NCBI RefSeq assembly: GCF_023073915.1
Contig: NZ_JADPKK010000022.1
Coordinates: 558,001-622,000 of the forward strand
Direction of reading: 5' to 3'
Origin: Bradyrhizobium sp. 149
GTDB taxonomy: Bacteria; Pseudomonadota; Alphaproteobacteria; Rhizobiales; Xanthobacteraceae
DNA: 64,000 nucleotides
Shown: piece by piece, positions 8,982 through 18,219 of the stretch
Position numbering within the stretch: the stretch's first letter is position 1
Layout: the number at the start of each line of letters is the position of its first letter
Notes under the pieces: model-generated
Databases searched by the model: none
Told to the model about the DNA's origin: nothing
What the model saw: the letters and a program-made list of their open reading frames with translations, nothing else
Translations under genes and position numbers: made by a program

Positions 8982-9749
8982 ATGCGCATTCTCTGCACCA
9001 ATGACGACGGCATCCACGCCCCCGGCCTCGAGGTCCTGGAGGAGATCGCGCGCGCATTATCCGATGACGTCTGGGTGGTCGCGCCCGAGCTCGACCAATC
9101 CGGCGTGTCGCATTCGCTGTCGCTGAACGATCCCTTGCGCCTGCGCGAGATCGGCCCGCGGCACTTCGCGGTGCGCGGCACGCCGACCGACTGCGTCATC
9201 ATGGGTGCGCGCCACATCCTCGGGGCCAAGCTGCCCGATGTCGTGCTGTCCGGTGTCAACAAGGGGCGCAACGTCGCCGAAGACGTGGTCTATTCCGGCA
9301 CCATCGCTGGCGCGCTGGAGGGCACCATCCTGGGGCTGCCGTCCTTCGCCCTGTCTCAGGAGTTCAGCGTCGAGACGCGCGAGCGGCCGCCGTGGGACAC
9401 CGCGCGCAAATTCGGGCCCGACATCCTGCGCAAGGTGATGGCCGCCGGCATCCCGAAGGACACCGTCATCAACGTCAACTTCCCGTCCTGCGCCCCGGAA
9501 GATGTGCTGGGCATTCGCGTGACGCGGCAGGGCAAGCGCAATCTCGGCTTCCTCAGGATCGACGAGCGCAGGGACGGCCGTGGCAATCCCTATTTCTGGA
9601 TCGGCTTCGAGCGCACCGCGATGATGGATACGCCCGCTGAGGGCAGCGATCTCGCGGCGCTCCGCGAGCGCTACGTCTCCGTCACGCCGCTCAGGCTCGA
9701 TCGCACCAACGAGGCGTTCTCCGACGCGCTGAGTGCGACGCTGAAGTAA
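8982..9749 (+). CDS. surE: 5'/3'-nucleotidase SurE
   Basis: SurE is a metal-dependent nucleoside monophosphate phosphatase tied to stationary-phase survival. The 255-residue protein begins with MRILCTNDDGIHAPG, whose adjacent Asp residues bind the metal, and contains SGVNKGRNVAEDVVYSGTIAGA, the second signature. The length is standard. It is followed, after an opposite-strand receiver gene, by pcm and an nlpD-like gene, echoing the common surE-pcm-nlpD arrangement. Confidence 0.96.
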   Translation: MRILCTNDDGIHAPGLEVLEEIARALSDDVWVVAPELDQSGVSHSLSLNDPLRLREIGPRHFAVRGTPTDCVIMGARHILGAKLPDVVLSGVNKGRNVAEDVVYSGTIAGALEGTILGLPSFALSQEFSVETRERPPWDTARKFGPDILRKVMAAGIPKDTVINVNFPSCAPEDVLGIRVTRQGKRNLGFLRIDERRDGRGNPYFWIGFERTAMMDTPAEGSDLAALRERYVSVTPLRLDRTNEAFSDALSATLK

Positions 9750-9767
9750 GTCCGGCCTGGAGCGGAC

Positions 9768-10139
9768 CTAGCCGCCGCGAAGCGCGGCTTCGATGGTCTT
9801 GCCGAGGGCGTCGAGTTGAAACGGCTTTTGAAGCGCCGGCCGATCGCGATACTGCTCGGGCAGGCCGGAGGAGCCGTATCCGGTGGCGAAGATGAACGGG
9901 CAGCCCTTCGCCTTGATGACATCGGCGACCGGCGAGATGACCTTGCCGTTGACGTTGACGTCGAGGATGGCGATGTCGAACTCGGTTGCCTGGGCGAGCC
10001 GCATGGCTTCGGTGATGTCGCCCGCCTCGGCTGCGATTGTGTAGCCAAGCTCTTCGAGCATGTCCGCGACCATCATCCTGATCATCACCTCGTCTTCGAC
10101 GAGGAATACAGAGCGACCCGAAAGCCCCGTCGCGGTCAT
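9768..10139 (-). CDS. Stand-alone response-regulator receiver protein
   Basis: A 123-residue CheY-like receiver with no output domain. The acidic pocket is E15/D16, the phosphoacceptor is D60 (AILDVNVNG), the switch Thr is T86 (FATGYG) and the conserved Lys is K105 (KPF). The ATG at 10139 is chosen because AAGGAC lies seven bases upstream; an in-frame ATG at 10157 has no such site. No histidine kinase is nearby, so the partner is unknown. It is transcribed divergently from pcm and probably acts as a phosphorelay shuttle or by protein contact. Confidence 0.88.
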   Translation of the reverse strand: MTATGLSGRSVFLVEDEVMIRMMVADMLEELGYTIAAEAGDITEAMRLAQATEFDIAILDVNVNGKVISPVADVIKAKGCPFIFATGYGSSGLPEQYRDRPALQKPFQLDALGKTIEAALRGG

Positions 10140-10362
10140 GGTTGAGTCCTTGCCCATTGCTAAAACGTTCGCAGATAACATGAATCGACGCAATGCACGT
10201 TTCGACGAGCGGATGCCTGAAAATGGCCATCGAGGCTTGCCTGTTGCAGGCCAATTTGTGGTCAAGTAGGACACCCGAAGCGTATCATGGGTTCCCTGAG
10301 CCGGAACAAGAATTTCGCACCCCAGGGTTGGCGTCCCGGACCCAAGACAGCACAAGCAGGCA

Positions 10363-11013
10363 ATGACCTCCGATCAGCACCCGCCGGAAAAGATGATGTT
10401 TCAGCTCACGCTGAGGCGTCGGGGCATCAGCGACCAGACGGTCCTGCGGGCCATGGAGGAGGTGCCGCGCGAGCAATTCGTCGACGACGCCGATCGCGAC
10501 GGCGCCTATCGCGACAGCGCGCTGCCGATCGCCTGCGGCCAGACCATCAGCCAGCCCTTCGTCGTCGCCTATATGACCGAGCAGCTCCAGCTGCAGAAGA
10601 AGCACCGCGTGCTCGAGATCGGCGCCGGCTCGGGCTATCAGGCCGCGGTGCTGTCGCGGCTCGCCGGCCAGGTGTTGACGGTCGAACGCTACCGCAAGCT
10701 TGCGGATGCCGCACGTCTCAGGCTTGAAAAGCTCAACTATCACAATGTCGAGGTGATGCTGGGCGACGGCCTCAATCTGCCTCCCAATATCGGCCCGTTC
10801 GACCGCATCATCGTCACGGCCGCGATGGAGCAGCTTCCGGACAACCTGGTCGAGCGGCTGGAGGTGGGCGGCATTCTGATCGCGCCCGTCGGCCCGCATC
10901 AGGGTGTGCAGACGCTGATCCGCCTGAGCCGGACCGAAGCCGGGATCCAGCGCAAGGAACTCGTCGAGGTCCGCTTCGTGCCGGCGCTGCCCGGGGTGGC
11001 GCGGGAGCTGTAG
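10363..11013 (+). CDS. pcm: Protein-L-isoaspartate O-methyltransferase
   Basis: Pcm uses S-adenosylmethionine to methylate isoaspartyl residues so that damaged proteins can be repaired. The 216-residue frame carries the AdoMet loop LEIGAGSGYQAAVL, the upstream substrate-binding stretch GQTISQPFVVAYM and the downstream DRIIVTAA motif. It is followed about 110 bases later by the nlpD-like gene. Confidence 0.95.
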   Translation: MTSDQHPPEKMMFQLTLRRRGISDQTVLRAMEEVPREQFVDDADRDGAYRDSALPIACGQTISQPFVVAYMTEQLQLQKKHRVLEIGAGSGYQAAVLSRLAGQVLTVERYRKLADAARLRLEKLNYHNVEVMLGDGLNLPPNIGPFDRIIVTAAMEQLPDNLVERLEVGGILIAPVGPHQGVQTLIRLSRTEAGIQRKELVEVRFVPALPGVAREL

Positions 11014-11122
11014 ATTTCCGGATTGGCTGTGCTGCCAACATCTTATTGGGAGGGTTAAGCCGTTATTTACTCGGCGCGTGTTTACTTAAAACACCAGTTC
11101 TGTTGCGTACGAGTGAGTAACC

Positions 11123-12499
11123 ATGTCCGTTGCCGCCGAGTTGCTTTACTCGCGCCGCGTGCCGCAGGTCGCGGTGCTGGCGCTGATCTCCTTCAGCTTC
11201 GCAGGGTGCAGCGCCGACATGTCGTCGCGCATGTCCCAGTCGAACTTCTCCAATCCCTTCGCGCAGGAATCGACCGGTTCGGTGCAGCAGGCACCGCCGC
11301 CGCAGCGCGAGCTTCCGCAATATTCGCGGCCGCAGACGCAGCCCGGGTCTTATCAGTCGCAGCCGTTGCCGCCGGCGGTGTCCGCGCCGCAATCCTATCC
11401 CGTTGCGGCGGGCGGCGTGTCCGGAGGCGGTCGCGGCGTCGGCTCCTACGCACCCCCGGCGCAGCCGCATCTTGAGACCACGGCCACCGTGCCGCCGCGC
11501 TCGGTTGCAGCCGCCCAGCCGGCCGGTGGAACCAAGATCATCGTCGGCACCAGCGATACGCTCGACCTGCTCGCCAAACGGTATCGCGTCACGCCGCAGG
11601 CGATCCTCGCCGCCAATGGCTATAAGGGCTCGCGCGCGCTCTCGCCCGGCCAGCAGCTGATCATTCCGCACCAGGCCACGGCCGCCGCGCCCGCGCCGGT
11701 GATGGCCCCCGTCGCGGCGGCGCCTGCTGCGAAGCCCGTTGCGACCGTTGCCGCACCTTCGAGCACGCACTTCGTCAACCATGGCGACACGCTGGCCAGC
11801 ATTGCCCGCAAGAACCATATCTCGGCGGCCGAACTGGCCCGCGCGAACGGCCTCGATTCGTCTGCAAAACTTAAGCTCGGCACCAGGCTGGCCGTGCCCG
11901 GCGCCAAGACTGCCGCCCTCGCGGCGCCGGTTGCCGCGGCTCCCAGCGCAGTCGCCCCTGTCGCGGGTACGCTGCAGCCCGTAGCTGCCGCATCTGCTCC
12001 GGCCACCAAGATGGCGGCCGTCGCGCCGGTGCAGAGCGCGCGCCTGGCCCAGGCCACGGCCAATGTCGAAGAGAAGGCCACGGAAGCTCCGGCGAAAGCT
12101 ACGGAGACCACCAGCGGGCTACCGACCTTCCGCTGGCCGGTGCGCGGCAAGGTAGTCACGAGCTACGGCGCCAAGACCAATGGCAAGTCCAATGACGGCA
12201 TCAATGTTGCGGTGCCCGAGGGTACGCCGGTCAAGGCGGCTGAAGACGGTGTCGTTGCCTATTCCGGCAACGAGCTGAAAGGTTATGGCAATCTCGTCCT
12301 GGTTCGGCACTCCAACGGCTACGTCACCGCATATGCCCATGCGAGTGAGCTGATGGTGAAGCGCGGAGATACCATCAAGCGCGGTCAGGTCATTGCCAAG
12401 TCGGGTCAATCCGGGGAGGTGGCGTCGCCGCAGCTCCACTTCGAGATCCGTAAAGGATCGAGCCCGGTTGACCCGCTTCAATTCCTGAACGGGGCGTGA
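11123..12499 (+). CDS. NlpD-like lipoprotein with LysM and degenerate LytM domains
   Basis: A 458-residue envelope lipoprotein. The lipobox is FAGC with Cys29. Two LysM modules (about 136-180 and 214-258) should bind glycan, and a C-terminal LytM/M23 domain spans about 337-455. The metal ligands expected of an active M23 peptidase are not present: the usual H-x-G-I-D reads N-D-G-I-N and the final H-x-H reads Q-L-H. It is therefore likely a non-enzymatic activator of cell-wall amidases, as known for NlpD/EnvC. The position after pcm matches nlpD synteny. Confidence 0.9.
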   Translation: MSVAAELLYSRRVPQVAVLALISFSFAGCSADMSSRMSQSNFSNPFAQESTGSVQQAPPPQRELPQYSRPQTQPGSYQSQPLPPAVSAPQSYPVAAGGVSGGGRGVGSYAPPAQPHLETTATVPPRSVAAAQPAGGTKIIVGTSDTLDLLAKRYRVTPQAILAANGYKGSRALSPGQQLIIPHQATAAAPAPVMAPVAAAPAAKPVATVAAPSSTHFVNHGDTLASIARKNHISAAELARANGLDSSAKLKLGTRLAVPGAKTAALAAPVAAAPSAVAPVAGTLQPVAAASAPATKMAAVAPVQSARLAQATANVEEKATEAPAKATETTSGLPTFRWPVRGKVVTSYGAKTNGKSNDGINVAVPEGTPVKAAEDGVVAYSGNELKGYGNLVLVRHSNGYVTAYAHASELMVKRGDTIKRGQVIAKSGQSGEVASPQLHFEIRKGSSPVDPLQFLNGA

Positions 12500-12561
12500 G
12501 CCTGAAGTAGGGCGCGCGCCATCGCCACAAACGCGGTGTCGTTGCTCAGTTTGACCAGCGA

Positions 12562-12639
12562 CCCAGTACGCCGCAGCGTCTTGATCGATCAAAACCGTCT
12601 CTGGAATACTGGATCGCCCGCCTGCGCGCGCGATGACAG
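12562..12639. repeat. Inverted-repeat intergenic element, family A, truncated copy
   Basis: This region repeats the right part of the element at 6911-7019: CCAGTACGCCGC, then GTCTCTGGAATACTGGATCG, then a CG-rich hairpin and GATGACAG. The left terminal arm is missing. It lies between the convergent ends of the nlpD-like gene and the DUF815 ATPase gene. Confidence 0.75.
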
Positions 12640-12658
12640 TTGTGAGCTACAGCTCCCG

Positions 12659-13639
12659 CTACGTCGCCGCCAGCTTCACACCGAGCCGTCCCGCAAGCTC
12701 CTGCACGAACTGCCAGGCGACGCGGCCCGAGCGCGAGCCGCGTGTCGTCGACCATTCAAGCGCCTCGCGCTCCAGCGCGTCGTCGTCGAGCTTGACGCCG
12801 AAATGGCTGCAATAGCCGCGCACCATGGCCAGATATTCGTCCTGGCTGCAGCGGTGGAAGCCGAGCCAGAGACCGAAGCGATCCGACAGCGAGACCTTCT
12901 CCTCGACGGCTTCGCCCGGGTTGATCGCGGTCGAGCGCTCGTTCTCGATCATCTCGCGCGCCAGCAGATGGCGGCGGTTGGAGGTGGCGTAGAGAATGAC
13001 GTTCTCGGGCCGGCCCTCGATGCCGCCTTCGAGCACCGCCTTGAGCGACTTGTAGGACGCATCATTGCCGTCGAAGGAGAGATCGTCGCAGAACACGATG
13101 AAGCGGAAGGACGAGGCGCGGAGCTGCTCCATCAGCGCGGGCAGGCTCTCGATGTCCTCGCGGTGAATCTCGATCAGCTTCAGCCTGTCGGCCGGTTTGC
13201 GCTCCGCATTGATGCTGGCATGCGCCGCCTTCACCAGCGACGATTTGCCCATGCCGCGAGCGCCCCAGAGCAGCGCGTTGTTGGCGGGCAGGCCATTGGT
13301 GAAGCGCTCGGTGTTCTCCATCAGGATGTCGCGCACCCGATCGACGCCCTTGAGCAGGAACAGCTCGACGCGGCTGACCCGTGGCACCGCCGCGAGGCGG
13401 CCGTCCGGGTGCCAGACGAAAGCATCCGCCTGCTTGAACGGGTAGCGTTCGACGGCGGGCTTGCCTTGGGCGGCGAGGTGCGCCGCGATCGTCTCCAGCG
13501 CGCGAACGATGCGCTCCTGGGAGAGGTTCGGGCTCGCCTTGAGGGCTATCTTGGGACGTTTTGCCGCGACGCGGGCAGGCTTCCTGGCAGCGGAGCGGGG
13601 GCCTTTGCCGGCCGGGCTTTTGCTTGGTTTTTTGGGCAT
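12659..13639 (-). CDS. DUF815 family AAA-type ATPase
   Basis: A 326-residue cytoplasmic ATPase of the DUF815 family. A Lys/Pro-rich N-terminus of about 40 residues precedes the fold. The P-loop reads LLWGARGMGKSSL, and the Walker B-like strand is RFIVFCDDLSFDG. RPENVILYATSNRRHL follows as in AAA proteins. The ATG at 13639 has AGGAAC upstream, whereas the frame open to 13732 adds implausible residues. Cellular role is not known. The gene is divergent from yajC. Confidence 0.88.
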   Translation of the reverse strand: MPKKPSKSPAGKGPRSAARKPARVAAKRPKIALKASPNLSQERIVRALETIAAHLAAQGKPAVERYPFKQADAFVWHPDGRLAAVPRVSRVELFLLKGVDRVRDILMENTERFTNGLPANNALLWGARGMGKSSLVKAAHASINAERKPADRLKLIEIHREDIESLPALMEQLRASSFRFIVFCDDLSFDGNDASYKSLKAVLEGGIEGRPENVILYATSNRRHLLAREMIENERSTAINPGEAVEEKVSLSDRFGLWLGFHRCSQDEYLAMVRGYCSHFGVKLDDDALEREALEWSTTRGSRSGRVAWQFVQELAGRLGVKLAAT

Positions 13640-13819
13640 GTCCGAAGTTCCTGAGAATGCAGCCTTATCGGGCCTGAGCGCGCGCCGCAAGGTGGCCAAA
13701 AGGGCGGTCTGGCAGCGTTGCAATTGGGGCAATGGCCGCTATAGTCCGCGCGAATTTGACCGAACCGGTCGCCATTTGGGCCCGACCGGTTTTCCCCCGT
13801 TTTCACGAGGATCGTCCGA

Positions 13820-14188
13820 ATGCTGATTACCCCTGCGTATGCCCAGGCTGCGGGCGCCGGCGACACCAGCGGCATGTTGATGTCGCTGCTGCCGTTCGCC
13901 CTGATCTTCGTGATCATGTACTTCCTGATTCTGCGTCCGCAGCAGAAGAAGGTCCGTGACCACGCCGATCTCGTGAAGAACATCCGCCGCGGCGACACCG
14001 TCGTGACCTCGGGCGGCCTCGTCGGCAAGGTCACCAAAGTCGTTGACGACGACCAGATCGAGTTCGAGATCGCCGATGGCGTGCGCGTGCGGCAGATGCG
14101 CTCGATGGTCTCCGGCGTGCGCGCCAAGGGCGAACCGGCCAAGGAAAGCGCGAAGGATAGCGCCAAGGACGACGCCGCGGCGAAGTGA
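13820..14188 (+). CDS. yajC: Preprotein translocase accessory subunit YajC
   Basis: YajC is a small single-span inner-membrane protein of the SecDF-YajC complex. The 122-residue product has one membrane helix (LLPFALIFVIMYFLILRP) followed by the conserved RPQQKK and VTSGGLVGKVTKV segments and a charged, low-complexity tail. It stands first in yajC-secD-secF. Confidence 0.95.
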   Translation: MLITPAYAQAAGAGDTSGMLMSLLPFALIFVIMYFLILRPQQKKVRDHADLVKNIRRGDTVVTSGGLVGKVTKVVDDDQIEFEIADGVRVRQMRSMVSGVRAKGEPAKESAKDSAKDDAAAK

Positions 14189-14235
14189 TCGCTTCCGCGA
14201 GTCTTTCAAGTCTCCTGATCTGACAGGTCCAGTCG

Positions 14236-15840
14236 ATGTTGTATTTCACGCGGTGGAAGGCGCTCGGGATCATCCTGACGGCGCTGATCGTGTGCCTTTG
14301 CGCGGTCCCGAACTTCTTCCCCGAAGCGCAGGTCAAGACCTGGCCCGCCTGGGCGCAGCGCCGGCTTGTGCTCGGCCTCGATCTCCAAGGCGGCTCCTAT
14401 CTGCTGCTTGAGGTTGACGGCAATTATGTGAAGAAGGAGAGGCTCGACCAGGTCCGCGACGACGTTCGCCGGACGCTGCGCGATGCCAAGATCGGCTTCA
14501 CCGGCGGCGTCACCGTGCGCAACGACGCGGCCGAGGTTCGGATCACCAAGGAATCCGACCTGCAGCCTGCGCTCGCCAAGCTGCGCGAGGTGTCCCAGCC
14601 GCTGGGCGGACTGGTGGGGTCCAGCGGTCAGCGCGACCTGGATGTGAGTGACGCCGGCGGTGGCGTGATCCGGCTTGCCATCCCGCAGGCCGCGATGCTC
14701 GACCGCATGCGCAAGACCATCGAGCAGTCGATCCAGATCGTCGAACGTCGCGTCAACGAGCTTGGCACCGTCGAGCCTGTCATCCAGCGTCAGGGCAACG
14801 ATCGCATCCTGGTGCAGGTCCCGGGTCTTCAGGATCCGACCCGTCTGAAGGAATTGCTGGGCAAGACCGCGAAGATGGAATTCCGTATGGTCGATCCCTC
14901 GGTGCCGCCGGACCAGGCGCAGCAGCGCGGGTTGCCCCCTGACACTGAGTTCCTGCCGAGCGCAACGCCGCCGCCACCGGGCTACGTGGTCAAGAAGCAG
15001 GTGCTGGTTGCCGGCGGCGATCTGACCGACGCCCAGGCCACCTTCGACCAGCGTACCAATGAGCCGGTCGTCAGCTTCAAGTTCAACACCTCGGGCGCGC
15101 GCAAGTTCGCGCAGGCCACGCAGGAGAATGTCGGGCTGCCCTTCGCGATCATCCTCGACAACAAGGTGATCTCGGCGCCGGTCATTCGCGAGCCGATCAC
15201 CGGCGGTCAGGGACAGATCTCCGGCAGTTTCACCGTGCAATCGGCCAACGATCTCGCGATCCTGCTGCGCGCCGGCGCGCTGCCGGCGCCGCTGACCGTG
15301 GTCGAGGAGCGCACGGTCGGTCCGGGTCTCGGCCAGGACTCGATCGAGAAGGGCGAGCTTGCGGCCTATGTCGGCTCGATCCTGGTCATTATCTTCATGC
15401 TCGTGACCTACCGGCTGTTCGGCGTGTTCGCCAACATCGCGGTGGCCATCAACGTCGCCATGATCTTCGGCCTGCTGTCGCTGCTCAACGCTACCCTGAC
15501 GCTGCCCGGCATCGCCGGCATCGTACTCACCGTCGGCATCGCGGTCGATTCCAACGTGCTGATCTACGAGCGCATCCGCGAGGAATTGCGGGGCGGCCGC
15601 AACGCGATCTCGGCGATCGACGCCGGCTTCAAGCGGGCGCTCGCGACCATCCTCGATTCCAACATCACCACTTTCATTGCCGCCGCGGTGCTGTTCTACA
15701 TCGGCACCGGTCCGGTGCGCGGCTTCGCCGTGACGCTCGGAATCGGCATCATCACCACGGTGTTCACCGCCTTTACCCTGACCCGGCTGATCGTCGCCGG
15801 GTGGGTGCGGTGGAAGCGGCCGCAGAGCGTGCCGATCTAG
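14236..15840 (+). CDS. secD: Protein translocase subunit SecD
   Basis: SecD, with SecF, uses the proton-motive force to pull preproteins out of SecYEG on the periplasmic side. The 534-residue protein has an N-terminal membrane helix, the conserved LGLDLQGGSYLLLEVD motif, a large periplasmic domain, and five C-terminal helices containing GIAVDSNVLIYERIREEL. The length is normal for SecD. The secF start follows ten bases after the stop. Confidence 0.96.
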   Translation: MLYFTRWKALGIILTALIVCLCAVPNFFPEAQVKTWPAWAQRRLVLGLDLQGGSYLLLEVDGNYVKKERLDQVRDDVRRTLRDAKIGFTGGVTVRNDAAEVRITKESDLQPALAKLREVSQPLGGLVGSSGQRDLDVSDAGGGVIRLAIPQAAMLDRMRKTIEQSIQIVERRVNELGTVEPVIQRQGNDRILVQVPGLQDPTRLKELLGKTAKMEFRMVDPSVPPDQAQQRGLPPDTEFLPSATPPPPGYVVKKQVLVAGGDLTDAQATFDQRTNEPVVSFKFNTSGARKFAQATQENVGLPFAIILDNKVISAPVIREPITGGQGQISGSFTVQSANDLAILLRAGALPAPLTVVEERTVGPGLGQDSIEKGELAAYVGSILVIIFMLVTYRLFGVFANIAVAINVAMIFGLLSLLNATLTLPGIAGIVLTVGIAVDSNVLIYERIREELRGGRNAISAIDAGFKRALATILDSNITTFIAAAVLFYIGTGPVRGFAVTLGIGIITTVFTAFTLTRLIVAGWVRWKRPQSVPI

Positions 15841-15850
15841 GAGCCTGATT

Positions 15851-16870
15851 GTGAATCACACTGTTCTCATCGGGCTCGGCATTCTGATCGCCATTCTCAC
15901 CGTGGTTGCGGCATTCGGCTGGCTGCCGTCGCTGCGCATTGTCCCCGACGATACCCATTTCGACTTCACGCGCTTCCGCCGCATCAGCTTCCCGATCTCG
16001 GCGGCGCTGTCGATCGTCGCGATCATGCTGTTCTTCACCCATGGCCTGAATTTCGGCATCGACTTCCGCGGCGGCACGCTCCTGGAGGTGCAGGCCAAGT
16101 CCGGCACAGCCGACATCGCGGCGATGCGTACGACGTTGGATGGTTTGCGTCTCGGCGAAGTCCAGTTGCAGCAATTCGGCGGTCCCGCCGACGTCCTGAT
16201 CCGCGTCGCGGAGCAGCCGGGCGGCGACGCTGCCCAGCAGGAGGCCGTGCAGAAGGTGCGCACCGCGCTCGGCGATTCCGTCGATTATCGCCGCGTCGAG
16301 GTGGTTGGACCGCGCGTATCGGGCGAATTGCTCGCATACGGCATGCTCGGCCTGATGCTGGCGATCGTCTCGATCCTGATCTATCTCTGGTTCCGTTTCG
16401 AGTGGCAGTTCGCGCTCGGCGCCATGATCGCCAACGTGCACGACATCGTGCTGACGATCGGCTTCATGTCGATCAGCCAGGTCGATTTCGACCTGACCAG
16501 CATTGCGGCGCTTCTGACCATTCTGGGCTATTCGCTCAACGACACCGTCGTCATCTACGACCGCATCCGTGAGATGCTGCGGCGCTACAAGAAGATGCCG
16601 ATGCCGCAGCTTCTCAACGAATCGATCAACTCGACGCTGTCGCGCTCGATCATCACCCACTTCACCGTGACGCTGGCGCTGCTGGCGCTGCTCCTGTTCG
16701 GCGGCCATGCCATCCACAGCTTCACCGCGGTGATGATGTTCGGCGTGGTGCTGGTCGGTACCTACACCTCGATCTTCATCGCGGCCCCGATCCTGATCTA
16801 CCTCGGCGTCGGCGAGCATCGCGAAGATGCGGCCGACAAGGCTACGCCGGCGAAGAAAAGCAAGGCATGA
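15851..16870 (+). CDS. secF: Protein translocase subunit SecF
   Basis: SecF is the second RND-like half of the SecDF export motor. The 339 residues include the GIDFRGGTLLEV motif, a periplasmic domain and helices carrying GYSLNDTVVIYDRIRE, which parallels the SecD signature. It ends in a Lys/Ala-rich tail. It is followed after 60 bases by a Mth938-domain gene on the same strand. Confidence 0.96.
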   Translation: MNHTVLIGLGILIAILTVVAAFGWLPSLRIVPDDTHFDFTRFRRISFPISAALSIVAIMLFFTHGLNFGIDFRGGTLLEVQAKSGTADIAAMRTTLDGLRLGEVQLQQFGGPADVLIRVAEQPGGDAAQQEAVQKVRTALGDSVDYRRVEVVGPRVSGELLAYGMLGLMLAIVSILIYLWFRFEWQFALGAMIANVHDIVLTIGFMSISQVDFDLTSIAALLTILGYSLNDTVVIYDRIREMLRRYKKMPMPQLLNESINSTLSRSIITHFTVTLALLALLLFGGHAIHSFTAVMMFGVVLVGTYTSIFIAAPILIYLGVGEHREDAADKATPAKKSKA

Positions 16871-16930
16871 TCCGAACCGCATGCTCTCGCGGACGTTTGC
16901 GAGGGCAGTAAGCTCATTCGGACGAAGCTC

Positions 16931-17314
16931 ATGGCCGGCGATCCCAACGCACCGCATTTCCCCCGCTCGGCGCCGATCGAGGCCTATGGCAAGGGCGGTT
17001 TCGCCTTTGCCGGAATGTCGCATCGGGGATCGCTGCTTTGTCTCCCCGACGCGATCTGGGCCTGGGACGTGACGCACCCCGCGAAGATCGACCGCTATTC
17101 GCTGGATCGGGTCTTCAAGTTCGCCAATAGCATCGACACGCTCCTGATCGGCACTGGAACCGGGGTCTGGTTGCCGCCGCCGGAACTGCGCCAGGCGCTT
17201 AAATCGGCGAGGGTGGTTCTGGACACGATGCAGACCGGGCCCGCCGTGCGCACCTACAACATCATGATCGGCGAACGGAGGCGCGTCGCGGCCGCGCTGA
17301 TCGCCGTGCCATGA
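16931..17314 (+). CDS. Mth938/DUF498-domain protein (NDUFAF3-like)
   Basis: A 127-residue soluble protein of the Mth938 (DUF498) family, which includes the mitochondrial complex I assembly factor NDUFAF3. The core signature is LLIGTGTGVWLPPPELRQAL and a terminal TYNIMIGERRRVAAALI segment. Its stop overlaps the start of the next gene (ATGA), whose product resembles another complex I assembly factor. It probably assists assembly of respiratory complex I at the membrane, but this is inference from family and neighbours. Confidence 0.88.
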   Translation: MAGDPNAPHFPRSAPIEAYGKGGFAFAGMSHRGSLLCLPDAIWAWDVTHPAKIDRYSLDRVFKFANSIDTLLIGTGTGVWLPPPELRQALKSARVVLDTMQTGPAVRTYNIMIGERRRVAAALIAVP

Positions 17315-18174
17315 GCAGCTCCGCGCCGCCGCCCGATTCCGCGGCCTTCTGTGCCGATCTCGTGCGCAGCCATGACTTTGCGCGCTATGCCGCGACCCTG
17401 TTCGCGCCGGCTGCCGAGCGCCGCGCGCTGCTGGCGCTCTATGCCTTCAATGTCGAGATCGTCCGGGTCCGCGATCAGGTGAGCCAGCCCTTGCCGGGTG
17501 AAATCCGCCTGCAATGGTGGACCGACATGCTGTCGGGCGTGGCTCATGGTAGCGCCGAGGGCAATCCGGTGGCGGCGGATCTGCTTCGCGCCATCCGCGA
17601 TTTCGCGCTGCCGGTCGAGCCGCTGTTACTGCTCATCGACGAGCATCAATTCGATCTCTACAACGATCCGATGCCGACGATGACGGCACTCGAAGGCTAT
17701 CTGGCCGCGACCTGCTCGGCGTTGTTCACGCTCGCAGCCCGGATCATGGCGACGCCTTCGGAGGTAGCCGAGCATCTCGCGCGGCATGCCGGGTTGGCTC
17801 AAGGTATCGTGCAAGTCATCGCGAACTTGCCGCGTGATGCGGCGCACCGGCAATTGTTCCTGCCGCAACAGGTCCTGGCGAGCCACGATTGCAACATGGA
17901 GGATGTATTCGCCGGCAAGGAGACGCCGAATTTGCGCGCCGTCCTGGACCAGCTCGCGAACGAGGCCGGGCAGCATCTGACCACGGCCTTGTCGCTGTTG
18001 GCGGAGGTGCCGGCGTCGGCACGGCCAGCGTTTCTGCCGCTGAGCCAGGTAAGGGCCGATCTCAAGCGCCTGTCGCAGCCCGGCCGCAATCCGTTCACGC
18101 CGCAGCCATCCTCGCGGCTGCGCACGTTGTGGACGCTGTGGCGGGCCTCGCGTTCCCCAGAGTTTACCAAATAG
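17311..18174 (+). CDS. Squalene/phytoene synthase-like protein (NDUFAF6-like)
   Basis: A 287-residue member of the squalene/phytoene synthase superfamily. It retains the fold signatures ALYAFNVEIVRVRDQV and QWWTDML, but the Asp-rich metal motifs of real prenyl synthases are absent: no paired Asp in the first motif, and the second reads VIANLPRDAAHRQLFLP. It is therefore probably a non-catalytic homologue like human NDUFAF6. The four-base overlap with the Mth938 gene implies coupled expression and a joint role, likely in complex I assembly. Confidence 0.85.
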   Translation: MSSSAPPPDSAAFCADLVRSHDFARYAATLFAPAAERRALLALYAFNVEIVRVRDQVSQPLPGEIRLQWWTDMLSGVAHGSAEGNPVAADLLRAIRDFALPVEPLLLLIDEHQFDLYNDPMPTMTALEGYLAATCSALFTLAARIMATPSEVAEHLARHAGLAQGIVQVIANLPRDAAHRQLFLPQQVLASHDCNMEDVFAGKETPNLRAVLDQLANEAGQHLTTALSLLAEVPASARPAFLPLSQVRADLKRLSQPGRNPFTPQPSSRLRTLWTLWRASRSPEFTK

Positions 18175-18219
18175 CGGCTGGCTTATCGCCTCGAACTGCC
18201 AAATGCTCTATGCTGTCCC

